Assembly (NCBI GenBank): GCA_038213375.1
Contig: JBBQTB010000008.1
Coordinates: 84,408 to 148,407, forward strand
Direction: 5' to 3'
Source of the DNA: JAAUTT01 sp038213375
Lineage (GTDB): Bacteria; Bacteroidota; Bacteroidia; Bacteroidales; JAAUTT01
Length of the DNA: 64,000 bases
Positions within the stretch are counted from its first letter, which is position 1. Every line of letters starts with the position of its first letter. This document shows positions 52,652-61,402 of the stretch, piece by piece. The position numbers and the translations under genes are program-made. A model generated the notes under the pieces. That model saw only the letters and a program-made list of their open reading frames with translations, searched no databases and was not told the DNA's origin.

Positions 52652-53062
52652 TTATATTACCGCTTCCAGCTCTTTTCCAATAAGATGAAGCCATTTAATG
52701 ATTGTATCAAATTGTTTCTCTCCAGAAAAAGCCAGTCCTTTTTTATATTGTCTTAGCAGCGATAGGTTAATACGAATTTTCTTTGCAAATTCCGAAAGAT
52801 AAAAGTAACTATAATGCTCAAAATAATACCGTAAATCAAAGCTGAATTTGAATTTGAGCTCATTGAAGTGCACCCTTTGCAAGGCTTCTTTCAAGGATTC
52901 GTTTTTTTCAGCATATACTTCAACCATTTCTGCGAGCACCCCACTAACGTTATTCTTTACTTCATTGAGAGTAAAGCCAAAGCTGGTAATCCCTTCCAGA
53001 GAGGCTGTATTAAAATACAAACCATATCCGTCTTTTGAAGGCTAAATTACAGCCTGTACCAT
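52652..53062 (-). pseudogene. HicB-like antitoxin/regulator interrupted by an amber codon at position 7
   Basis: From ATG 53062 the frame reads MVQAVI, then TAG (53042-53044), then PSKDGYGLYFNTASLEG and onward without further lesion to the stop at 52652. The N-terminal half has the HicB-like partial RNase H fold pattern (DGYGLYF, TSFGFTLNEVKNNVSGVL); the C-terminal half is a helix-turn-helix-like region (FAKKIRINLSLLRQYKKGLA, WLHLIGKELEAV). An acidic residue would be usual at the stop position. The first alternative start (TTG 53020) would remove strand one. No HicA toxin gene is adjacent. The gene is probably inactive, or the stop is a sequencing error. Confidence 0.65.
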
Positions 53063-53118
53063 GTTCTCAGATTATTGAAAATAAGTAAAATAATTAAACA
53101 TTTAAATAAATACTCCCA

Positions 53119-54771
53119 TTACTGCCCCACCAAACCAATGATAGGTTTCCCTACAGCTGCATTCGGACTGGATATATTTAGAAAATAACTGATGGTAGGT
53201 GCAATATCTGTCATATCCACAATTTCGTTAATAGTGGCACGTTTAACTTTCCACCCATACCAGATAAGAGGCACCTGTGCATCGTAAGCATAGGATGAAT
53301 TGTGGGATGTAGTGGTGCCATTTTTTTCAATCCATCCCGGATCAAGGTTAATCAACACATCACCTGAACGTTTCTGATTATAGCTTTTTTGGATTTTCGA
53401 GTAAACACCATCAGGGAAATAGGCGGTTTGCAAGGTTGTAGCTGTTACAGTATTTGCAACACCGGTAAATTGCAAGAGAAATTGTGCTACTTTTTGCTGA
53501 AAATCGGCTAGGTTAAGCTTCGAATCCTCAATTAAATCGCGGTTAAGGAATAGTTGCTGTGCATAATAGCTTTTCACCCAGTCGCCACGTCCATAAATTG
53601 CATTTAGATAGCTCTTTAACAAGGATAGCGCTGCGTTCTGGCTAAAATACCCCACCGGAATGCCTTTGTCAGCTAAATAATCAGGATTCTGGGCTGCACC
53701 ATGATCCGATGTCAGGTAAACTAAAATGTTTTGTTTGCCAATCTCCTGATCGAGAAAATTTAGAAAATGCTCGAGATCCTCATCTAATTTAATAAATGCA
53801 TCCATCATCTCTACGGATTCGGGACCGAAATTTTGACCAATAAATTCGGTCGCTGAAAAAGAAACCATTAACATATCCGTATAATCATCCTTACCCAAAC
53901 TATCGCTCACAATCGCTTGAATTGCAAAATCCTTGGTGTAAGTATTCCCAAAGGGAGTATATCGTAACAAGCTGAATTTCTTTTTATTTTTATCGATGCT
54001 TCCCATTTGAGCCAGGTTGTATGGGAATGTTCTTTTCCCTTCAATTCCTATTTCATACTTATTATCATCGGGCAAACAGCGATTGACGTACTCCGCCAAA
54101 GGAAATTTTGTTTCCCAGCTACGTGTCATATAAATATCGGCAAATTTCTTCTCATTAAAACTGGTAGCCCAAGTGGGTAATTCTTTCATGTAATATGAAC
54201 TAGAAACCCATTTTCCACTTTCGTCATCGAACCAGTAGGCAGCGTTTGCAGTTTGTCCCGCAGACAATATCGCCGACTTTCCCTGAAGCGAAATGGCGAT
54301 CACTTTCGATTTACCAAAACTTGCAAGACGGATTTCGTCGCCAATGGTGGTGGTGAGCAACTGTCTGGGCGACATTCGTCCGGCCTCGTATGAGCCTCCG
54401 ATAGTTTTTTCTTTGTCGTCGAGAACACAGTTTATTACTTTGTCTTTTAACCGAACGTACCATTCTTCGGAAACAATGCCATGATATGAAGGGGTTGTGC
54501 CGGTTACGATGGTCGCGTGTCCCACGGCTGTTTGAGTAAACAAATAGTTGAAATTGGCATTTTTACAATAGGTACCCTCATTCAGAAGACGTTTAAATCC
54601 TCCTTCACCAAATTTGTCCCAATAGCGATTAATATAATCGTGGCGCATTTGTTCGATAATAATTCCTACAATGAGTTTTGGTTTTTCCGGAGGTATACGT
54701 GTACTCGACTGCGAAAGAATTATGTTAGTCGAAAGCATAATAATTAACAGTATAATCGATGTTTTTTTCAT
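53119..54771 (-). CDS. PafA-like alkaline phosphatase-superfamily protein
   Basis: A protein of 550 residues: signal peptide (KKTSIILLIIMLSTNIILSQ), first metal Asp region GIIIEQMRHDY, nucleophile Thr in VGHATIVTGTTPSYHG, and later metal ligands in SDHGAAQNP and near HNSSYAYDAQVPLIWYG. The fold and length match the Bacteroidota PafA phosphomonoesterase family exported to the periplasm. In PafA, active-site Lys162 and Arg164 set monoesterase specificity; here the matching SLQGKSAI segment has Gln163 and Lys165, so the specificity may be altered. It converges on the HicB-like remnant and is followed upstream by ychF on the same strand. Confidence 0.87.
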   Translation of the reverse strand: MKKTSIILLIIMLSTNIILSQSSTRIPPEKPKLIVGIIIEQMRHDYINRYWDKFGEGGFKRLLNEGTYCKNANFNYLFTQTAVGHATIVTGTTPSYHGIVSEEWYVRLKDKVINCVLDDKEKTIGGSYEAGRMSPRQLLTTTIGDEIRLASFGKSKVIAISLQGKSAILSAGQTANAAYWFDDESGKWVSSSYYMKELPTWATSFNEKKFADIYMTRSWETKFPLAEYVNRCLPDDNKYEIGIEGKRTFPYNLAQMGSIDKNKKKFSLLRYTPFGNTYTKDFAIQAIVSDSLGKDDYTDMLMVSFSATEFIGQNFGPESVEMMDAFIKLDEDLEHFLNFLDQEIGKQNILVYLTSDHGAAQNPDYLADKGIPVGYFSQNAALSLLKSYLNAIYGRGDWVKSYYAQQLFLNRDLIEDSKLNLADFQQKVAQFLLQFTGVANTVTATTLQTAYFPDGVYSKIQKSYNQKRSGDVLINLDPGWIEKNGTTTSHNSSYAYDAQVPLIWYGWKVKRATINEIVDMTDIAPTISYFLNISSPNAAVGKPIIGLVGQ

Positions 54772-54883
54772 TTTTTTAAAATTTTGATTTTACGCGGATC
54801 GTTATTTGAAGATCGAAAGTTATTCATCAATTTCAAATGTTCAAATTTCCTCATTTGTTCTTCTCCTAACTTCTCATTTCATC

Positions 54884-55987
54884 TTACACATTAAACCTAA
54901 AATGCATAATGTCACCATCCTGAACCACATATTCCTTTCCTTCGATGAATATTTTACCAGCATCTCTGCAGGTTGATTCTGAACCGTATTTTACGTAATC
55001 GACATATTTAATTACCTCGGCACGGATAAATCCCTTCTCGAAATCGGAATGGATGATACCTGCGGCTTGAGGCGCTTTAGTTCCGTGAATAAATGTCCAT
55101 GCACGGCTTTCGTCAGCGCCGGTGGTAAAATATGTTTGAAGTTTTAACAGATGATAAGCTGCTTTTATTAACCGGGCCACACCCGATTCATGCAATCCTG
55201 CCTCTTCAAGAAACATCTGACGTTCCTCAAACGTTTCGAGTTCGGCAATTTCCGATTCAGTCTTAGCTGTAACAACGAGCATCTCAGCATTTTCGTCTTT
55301 CAAAGCTTCGCGAATCATGTCAACATATTTGTTTCCTTTTACAGCGCTTGCTTCATCCACATTACACACGTACATTACAGGCTTATCGGTGAGTAGAAAT
55401 AAATCATGAGCCAATTTTTGATCGTCCTTATTATCAAGCACCACTGTACGAGCCGATTTTCCTTGAATCAGAGCTTCCTTGTATTGAAGTAGTATCTCCA
55501 GCAAACGTTTAGCCGATTTATCTCCACCTGCCACAGCCTGTTTTTGTGTTTTAGCAAATCGGTTTTCCACCGTTTCAAGGTCCTTTAACTGAAGTTCAGT
55601 ATCAATAATTTCCTTGTCGCGAACCGGATCAATCGAACCATCAACATGAGTTACATTATCATCGTCAAAACAGCGCAAAACGTGAATAATAGCATCCGTT
55701 TCGCGGATATTTGCCAAAAATTTATTTCCCAACCCTTCTCCTTTACTGGCTCCTTTTACTAAGCCGGCAATATCTACAATCTCCACAGTGGTTGGGATTA
55801 CACTTTTAGGCTTGTCTATTTCCGCAAGTTTTATCAACCTTTCGTCGGGTACTGTAATTACCCCAATGTTTGGCTCGATAGTACAAAATGGAAAATTTGC
55901 AGCTTGCGCTCTGGCATTCGATAAACAATTAAACAGGGTGGATTTTCCCACATTCGGCAAACCCACTATTCCACATTGAAGACCCAT
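54884..55987 (-). CDS. ychF: Redox-regulated ATPase YchF
   Basis: A 367-residue Obg-like P-loop protein. G1 is GLPNVGKSTLFNCLSNARAQ, G3 is DIAGLVKGASKGEGLGNKFL, and the altered G4 NVDE (in VMYVCNVDEAS) explains the family preference for ATP over GTP. The C-terminal TGS domain spans about residues 280-364 (YFTTGADESRAWTF, FEKGFIRAEVIKYVDYV). It associates with ribosomes and is linked to oxidative-stress responses and translation from non-AUG leaders. Length is as expected. It is divergent from transketolase. Confidence 0.96.
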   Translation of the reverse strand: MGLQCGIVGLPNVGKSTLFNCLSNARAQAANFPFCTIEPNIGVITVPDERLIKLAEIDKPKSVIPTTVEIVDIAGLVKGASKGEGLGNKFLANIRETDAIIHVLRCFDDDNVTHVDGSIDPVRDKEIIDTELQLKDLETVENRFAKTQKQAVAGGDKSAKRLLEILLQYKEALIQGKSARTVVLDNKDDQKLAHDLFLLTDKPVMYVCNVDEASAVKGNKYVDMIREALKDENAEMLVVTAKTESEIAELETFEERQMFLEEAGLHESGVARLIKAAYHLLKLQTYFTTGADESRAWTFIHGTKAPQAAGIIHSDFEKGFIRAEVIKYVDYVKYGSESTCRDAGKIFIEGKEYVVQDGDIMHFRFNV

Positions 55988-56139
55988 AATCAGTTCCTTT
56001 ACTTATTTATTTCAGAGGCGCAAAGGTATAGGAAACACCAATGTTTTGCAAATAGAAATGAAGGATTATAAAATCAACTTAATGAGATTCCTTGTTCCGG
56101 CTCTCCTTTTACCTCTTTACTCCTTTCTTCACTTTTGCA

Positions 56140-56171
56140 TTTGGTCAATTAAAATCGAAACCGTATTTTTA
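56140..56171 (+). promoter_or_regulatory. Putative transketolase promoter
   Basis: TTTG (56140-56143), a 20-base spacer, TATTTTTA (56164-56171, one mismatch to TAnnTTTG). It overlaps the upstream in-frame ATG at 56171, favouring translation start at 56210. Confidence 0.45.
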
Positions 56172-56209
56172 TGACTTTAATCAACAATAATATTTTAACA
56201 AATTATATA

Positions 56210-58258
56210 ATGAATAACAACTTAGTAAATCGTTCCGCTGATAATATACGTATCCTTTCGGCGGCTATGGTAGAGAAAGCCAAAAGTGGTCATCCTGGTG
56301 GTGCCATGGGCGGTGCCGATTATATCAATATTTTATACACCGAATTTTTAAATTACGATCCATCAGATATGGTATGGCCTTTCCGTGATCGTTTTTTCCT
56401 TGATCCGGGCCACATGTCTCCAATGCTATATTCGCAATTGACCCTTACCGGCAATTTCAGTCTCGAAGAATTAAAGAATTTCCGCCAATGGGGAAGCCCG
56501 ACACCAGGCCATCCCGAAATAGATATTACACGCGGAATTGAAAATACATCCGGACCTCTTGGACAGGGGCATGCAATGGGAATAGGCGCAGCCATTGCCG
56601 CTAAATTCCTGGCTGCCCGTTTTGGCAACTGGATGAACCATAAAATCTATTCATACATCTCCGACGGCGGAGTGCAGGAAGAAATATCGCAAGCTGCCGG
56701 ACGTATTGCCGGGACGTTGGGTTTAGATAATTTTATCATGTTTTACGATTCGAACGACATCCAATTATCAACTGAAACCTGGGAAGTTACCATCGAAGAC
56801 ACTGAAATGAAATACAAAGCCTGGGGGTGGGAAGTTTTAACTATCGATGGCAACAACGCTAACGCCATTCGCGACGCTCTTTATAAAGCTAATTCCGTTA
56901 CCGGGAAACCCATATTGATTATCGGTAAAACCATAATGGGAAAAGGCGCCCAAGATAAGGACTTCATTAGCTTCGAACGCAAAGTGGCAACCCATGGTAT
57001 GCCACTTGGTGAAGCAGGAGCCAGCTTCGAAAATTCTATAAAAAACCTTGGCGGAGACACTGAAAATCCATTCCAGATATTTACCGATGTAGCTGAATAC
57101 TACACCAAAATAAAAGAACAAAAAATAAAACAGGCTACTGAAAAGAAAAAGGCATTTACAGAATGGGAAATTGGAAATCCAAAATTGGCAGCTAAATTAA
57201 AGACATTCCTTTCAGGCAAAGCACCAGCGATTGATTACACTGAAATTATCCAAAAAGAAAACATTGCTACACGTGCTGCGTCGGCAGCAGTTCTTGGCTA
57301 TTTAGCCCAGAACGTCGAAAACATGATTGTTGCGTCAGCCGATTTATCAAACAGCGACAAAACCGATGGTTTCCTCAAATACACCAAAGCTTTCCGCAAA
57401 GGCGACTTCACAGGATCCTTTTTACAGGCTGGTGTAAGTGAGCTTACCATGGCGGCCATTACCAATGGTATGGTTTTGCATGGTGGTGTTATTGCTGCCT
57501 GTGCCACATTTTTTGTTTTCTCCGATTACATGAAACCAGCACTTCGCCTGGCAGCGCTCATGCAATTGCCTGTAAAATACATTTGGACACATGATGCATT
57601 CCGTGTTGGTGAAGATGGTCCAACCCATCAACCTGTGGAACAGGAAGCTCAATTACGTTTGATGGAACAGCTTAAGAACCATCATGGTAAGAACAGCACG
57701 CTGGTACTAAGGCCAGCCGATGCCAATGAAACTACCATTGCATGGAAAATGGCTCTGGAAAACCTCGATTCTCCCACTGCCCTGATCTTATCTCGTCAAA
57801 ACATCAATGACATTCCTGTAAAAGCAGGCTCTACCCGTTATAAGGATGCAATTGAAGCAACAAAAGGAGCCTACATTGCTAAAGATTGCATTGGCACTCC
57901 CGATGTAATTTTGGTTGCCAATGGGTCGGAAGTAGCTACTTTGTTGGCAGGTGCAGAAAAACTTACAAACGAAAAAGGTTTGAAAATACGAATAGTTTCT
58001 GCTATTTCCGAGGGATTGTTTCGAAGCCAATCACCCGCATATCAAAAAACGGTTTTACCAGAATCTGTTCCAACATTTGGCTTAACAGCAGGCTTACCCG
58101 TCACGCTTAAAGGTTTGGTTGGCCCATTTGGAAAAGTTTTTGGAATGGAAAGCTTCGGTTTTTCAGCTCCGTTTAAAGTGCTTGATGAAAAACTAGGTTT
58201 TACCGCTGATAATGTTTTCAAACAAGTTGAGATTTATCTTGCAGAATACAAAAAATAA
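56210..58258 (+). CDS. tkt: Transketolase
   Basis: A 682-residue thiamine-diphosphate enzyme from ATG 56210. ThDP and substrate motifs are SGHPGGAMGGADY, FLDPGHMSPMLY, ENTSGPLGQGHAMGIG, the metal-binding SDGGVQEEISQAAG (GDG-N variant), the pyrimidine domain FRKGDFTGSFLQAGVSE, and THDAFRVGEDGPTHQPVEQ. It interconverts pentose phosphates with glycolytic intermediates. The sequence is a complete single-chain transketolase, not the split N/C form. An ATG at 56171 is in frame but lies inside the probable promoter. A strong terminator follows. Confidence 0.95.
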   Translation: MNNNLVNRSADNIRILSAAMVEKAKSGHPGGAMGGADYINILYTEFLNYDPSDMVWPFRDRFFLDPGHMSPMLYSQLTLTGNFSLEELKNFRQWGSPTPGHPEIDITRGIENTSGPLGQGHAMGIGAAIAAKFLAARFGNWMNHKIYSYISDGGVQEEISQAAGRIAGTLGLDNFIMFYDSNDIQLSTETWEVTIEDTEMKYKAWGWEVLTIDGNNANAIRDALYKANSVTGKPILIIGKTIMGKGAQDKDFISFERKVATHGMPLGEAGASFENSIKNLGGDTENPFQIFTDVAEYYTKIKEQKIKQATEKKKAFTEWEIGNPKLAAKLKTFLSGKAPAIDYTEIIQKENIATRAASAAVLGYLAQNVENMIVASADLSNSDKTDGFLKYTKAFRKGDFTGSFLQAGVSELTMAAITNGMVLHGGVIAACATFFVFSDYMKPALRLAALMQLPVKYIWTHDAFRVGEDGPTHQPVEQEAQLRLMEQLKNHHGKNSTLVLRPADANETTIAWKMALENLDSPTALILSRQNINDIPVKAGSTRYKDAIEATKGAYIAKDCIGTPDVILVANGSEVATLLAGAEKLTNEKGLKIRIVSAISEGLFRSQSPAYQKTVLPESVPTFGLTAGLPVTLKGLVGPFGKVFGMESFGFSAPFKVLDEKLGFTADNVFKQVEIYLAEYKK

Positions 58259-58283
58259 TTTGCCGCATCTGTTTATTGTTATA

Positions 58284-58316
58284 AAAAGTCAGCTTTCGGG
58301 CTGACTTTTGTTTTTT
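58284..58316 (+). terminator. Intrinsic terminator of transketolase
   Basis: AAAAGTCAGC (58284-58293), loop TTTCGG, GCTGACTTTT (58300-58309), then GTTTTTT: a textbook Rho-independent terminator. Confidence 0.85.
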
Positions 58317-58339
58317 ACATTACTAATTTCCTAAATTTG
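58307..58339 (+). promoter_or_regulatory. Promoter of the PAS hybrid kinase, overlapping the terminator
   Basis: TTTG (58307-58310), a 21-base spacer, TAAATTTG (58332-58339): perfect consensus elements. The -33 box is built from the terminator tail of the previous gene. Confidence 0.6.
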
Positions 58340-58373
58340 ACCTGCAAAAAAGTGCTTACTCAGCTGACTATTT

Positions 58374-61298
58374 ATGAGGCTTGACATCGAAAATTTAGAT
58401 GATAACATTTATACAAACGATTTGTGCTATACAAGTGCAAACGGCATGTATTCTTTTCGTTTTATCTACCTGGGTGATGGTGTCATCTCAATTCAATCAG
58501 CCGGATACCTTGATGAAAATTCAATAAAAGAACAGATTTCTGCGGGCAATAAAGTTCGTCAACGATTACAGGAAGCCTTCCCCGGAAAACATTCGCACAT
58601 AATTTGGGATATGGCAGAAGTAAACGGAGCGTCAATTCTCTCGCGGCATTTGGTATTTCGGAAAGTGAGTTCTGATGATTCAATTGACAGTATTACATTG
58701 GTTGGAACAAATCTATTAGTAACCAGTTTTGTCCAAATAATTAGTAAACTAATTCCAAATTTAAAATTTTTCTTTTTCAGGACATTCGACGAAGGATTAT
58801 TCAATCTTCGAAATAATTTCAACAAAATTATATTTCAAAAACCAGGCAATATTTATTTATCAAGCGAAACAGCTGCGCATGCCAGATTTATTGAACTTTG
58901 GCAGGAGACCCCACAACATTTCTTCATTAACAACATTAATTTAAAAATACTTACAAGGGACAAATGGACTTATGTTGCCCCCGATAGTTCATACAAAGCA
59001 ACCATTAGTGTAATCGATGGAAATATTCTGTATAGTCGATGCGAAGGTTTTGCAAAACTTTCTGATATAGACTGCACATATGCAATACTCGAAGACATTT
59101 TACTTGAATTAACATTCAATGACTTCGCTAATAAATTTTATAGTATTCTTAACATAAAAATGTTAAAGGGTCTTACGTTGAAAGCCCTAAAGCGCACTTC
59201 ATTCTACGAAAATCGATTTAAACATCGATCACACATAGTGAGGTTGGTATCCTCTAACTTAATTCAATTAATTTTAAAATGCTTACATATAGTTAATTAT
59301 GATAATTTCATCCATTGGAAGTATACAAGTTCAATTGAAAAAGCATTTTCTCAGGTTTCAACCTATAAAAAGAATCTAATTTCCAAAGTATCTGATGAAT
59401 GTCAGTCAATGGAAAAAAAAGAACTAGTTATTCCTGGCACTCATTCCGAGCTTGTTCAGCTTATACATGACCAACATCAGGAGCTAAGTGAATTAAAAAA
59501 ACATCAGGAGGAACAGATTTACAAAATTTTAGAAGTTACAGGTCGAATGACATGGGACGAATCATTTATCGCTCCAAATTTGATTCCCGATAGTAATGGC
59601 TCATTCGTTGAAGTTTTCAATTCGCTTTATATTCTATTTCAGGATTTTAAAGAAATTATCAATGAAAAAAATCTTCATGCACAAAAACTCAAGGAAAGTG
59701 AGGACAAGTACAAAAATCTCATTCACCTTGCAAGTGATATTATTATTGTTTTTCAAGATAATACGATCAAGTTCGTAAATTCAAGAGTGATTCATGTGAT
59801 GGGTTACTTACCCGAAGAAGTGATTGGTAAAGGTTTAGAAAATTATGTTTCTTCTCAAGAAATTAATAGGTTACAAGAATACTACCGACGAAGAATGCAA
59901 GGCGAAGAATTGCCTTGGGTTTACGAAACAGAGTTTTTACATAAGGATGGACATCGGGTTCCAATGTCAATGAGTGTTGGACGTATTTCATATGAAAATC
60001 AATCGGCCGCTATGGTCATTGCCCGCGACATCACTCACAAGAAACGTACCGATGAAGAATTGGAAAGATACCGCAACCATCTGGAAGAACTTGTAAAACA
60101 ACGCACTCAGCAGCTTCAAAAAGAAATAACAGACCGAAAATTTGCTGAAGAATCAGATCAGCTCAAATCTGCATTCCTTTCAAACATGTCGCATGAGATT
60201 CGAACACCGATGAATGCCATTATTTCATTTTCGAATTTCCTTAAAGATCCAAATATTCCTAAAACCCAACATGATGAGTATGTAAGCTATATTCAGTCAA
60301 GTGGACAATCACTTATGCATTTAATAAACGACATTATTGATATTTCGAAAATTGAAGCAAAGCAACTTAGTATTCAAAAATGTCTCACTTATGTAGATCC
60401 AATCTTAGATGAGATATTCAAATTATTTGAAGAAACGCGAAAGAAACTCAAAAAATTCAACATTAATTTAATCTTGACCATACCAGACCGTGGTAAAAAC
60501 ATATGTTTGGATACCGATCCTTACCGTTTAAAACAAATTTTATCCAATCTTCTTGATAATGCCATCAAATTTACTGACAAAGGCTATGTGGAATTTGGAT
60601 ATAGCTATGACAATCAAAATGTTTTATTTTATGTAAAAGACACAGGTATTGGTATTCCTGTGGACAAAACTGATCAAATTTTCAGGAGGTTTGGTAAATT
60701 AGAATCGGCTGATCGTAATTTGAGGGGAACCGGGTTGGGACTTGCAATCTCAAAAAATCTCTCTTATCTTCTGAAAGGAAATCTCTGGTTAGAATCAAAA
60801 GAAGGAGAAGGCTCCATATTTTATCTTACAATTCCAAATACTTCAATGATAACCGATCAAAAAAACACCACCATTGTAAGCCAAGTCTTAAACAGATCAA
60901 ATAACTGGACTGGAAAAAAGTTTTTAATTGCTGAGGATGAGGATTTAAATTTCAAGGTGTTACAGATTGCGTTGAAAAGGTCAGGAGCAATAATAATAAG
61001 AGCTGTTAATGGACTTGATGCATTAAATAAAGTAAATGAGAATATAGGTATAGAATTGGTATTAATGGATATTCAAATGCCAATAATGGATGGATACGAA
61101 TCAATGCAAGGAATTAAGAAGATTCGCCCAAACCTGCCCGTGATTGCCCAAACAGCCTTTGCTTTACTTGAAGAACAAAGCAAATGTATCGAAATGGGAT
61201 TTAACGATTATCTTTCAAAACCTATTAAAATAGATGAGCTTTTCATAAAAATAGAAAAGCAATTACAAAATCTCCCAACCGTAGAGCCTATATCATAA
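58374..61298 (+). CDS. Hybrid histidine kinase with duplicated N-terminal sensor modules, PAS, HisKA, HATPase and REC
   Basis: A cytosolic protein of 974 residues. Two N-terminal modules of about 140-150 residues each look alike in layout: GDGVISIQSAGYLDENSIKE with HIIWDMAEVNGASILSRHL (about 30-150), then ISVIDGNILYSRCEGFAKLS with a more diverged second half (about 200-320). They resemble STAS/SpoIIAA-like alpha-beta folds. Then come a coiled linker, a PAS domain (about 450-560, FQDNTIKFVNSRVIHVMGYL), HisKA (FLSNMSHEIRTPMNAII), HATPase (NLLDNAIKFT, DTGIGIPVDK, GTGLGLAI) and a C-terminal receiver (FLIAEDEDLNFKV, LMDIQMPIMDGYE). There is no membrane segment. The signal is unknown. Confidence 0.9.
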   Translation: MRLDIENLDDNIYTNDLCYTSANGMYSFRFIYLGDGVISIQSAGYLDENSIKEQISAGNKVRQRLQEAFPGKHSHIIWDMAEVNGASILSRHLVFRKVSSDDSIDSITLVGTNLLVTSFVQIISKLIPNLKFFFFRTFDEGLFNLRNNFNKIIFQKPGNIYLSSETAAHARFIELWQETPQHFFINNINLKILTRDKWTYVAPDSSYKATISVIDGNILYSRCEGFAKLSDIDCTYAILEDILLELTFNDFANKFYSILNIKMLKGLTLKALKRTSFYENRFKHRSHIVRLVSSNLIQLILKCLHIVNYDNFIHWKYTSSIEKAFSQVSTYKKNLISKVSDECQSMEKKELVIPGTHSELVQLIHDQHQELSELKKHQEEQIYKILEVTGRMTWDESFIAPNLIPDSNGSFVEVFNSLYILFQDFKEIINEKNLHAQKLKESEDKYKNLIHLASDIIIVFQDNTIKFVNSRVIHVMGYLPEEVIGKGLENYVSSQEINRLQEYYRRRMQGEELPWVYETEFLHKDGHRVPMSMSVGRISYENQSAAMVIARDITHKKRTDEELERYRNHLEELVKQRTQQLQKEITDRKFAEESDQLKSAFLSNMSHEIRTPMNAIISFSNFLKDPNIPKTQHDEYVSYIQSSGQSLMHLINDIIDISKIEAKQLSIQKCLTYVDPILDEIFKLFEETRKKLKKFNINLILTIPDRGKNICLDTDPYRLKQILSNLLDNAIKFTDKGYVEFGYSYDNQNVLFYVKDTGIGIPVDKTDQIFRRFGKLESADRNLRGTGLGLAISKNLSYLLKGNLWLESKEGEGSIFYLTIPNTSMITDQKNTTIVSQVLNRSNNWTGKKFLIAEDEDLNFKVLQIALKRSGAIIIRAVNGLDALNKVNENIGIELVLMDIQMPIMDGYESMQGIKKIRPNLPVIAQTAFALLEEQSKCIEMGFNDYLSKPIKIDELFIKIEKQLQNLPTVEPIS

Positions 61299-61402
61299 TT
61301 GAGAAACACTTAAAAATTAATTACTTTCCTCCGCTTTGTTCATTACCCTTAAAATTTTTATATATTTAAACTATAGTGTGGACTTTACAAATACTAACCT
61401 CA

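Noticed and set aside
18176..53044. Three in-frame TAG codons at expected Glu positions (18176 HsdS, 46943 kinase, 53042 HicB-like), suggesting amber recoding
   Set aside because: TAG is the normal terminator of several intact genes here (for example at 6744-6746, 8950-8952, 11347-11349 and 16201-16203) with family-typical C-termini. Independent GAG-to-TAG mutations are simpler.
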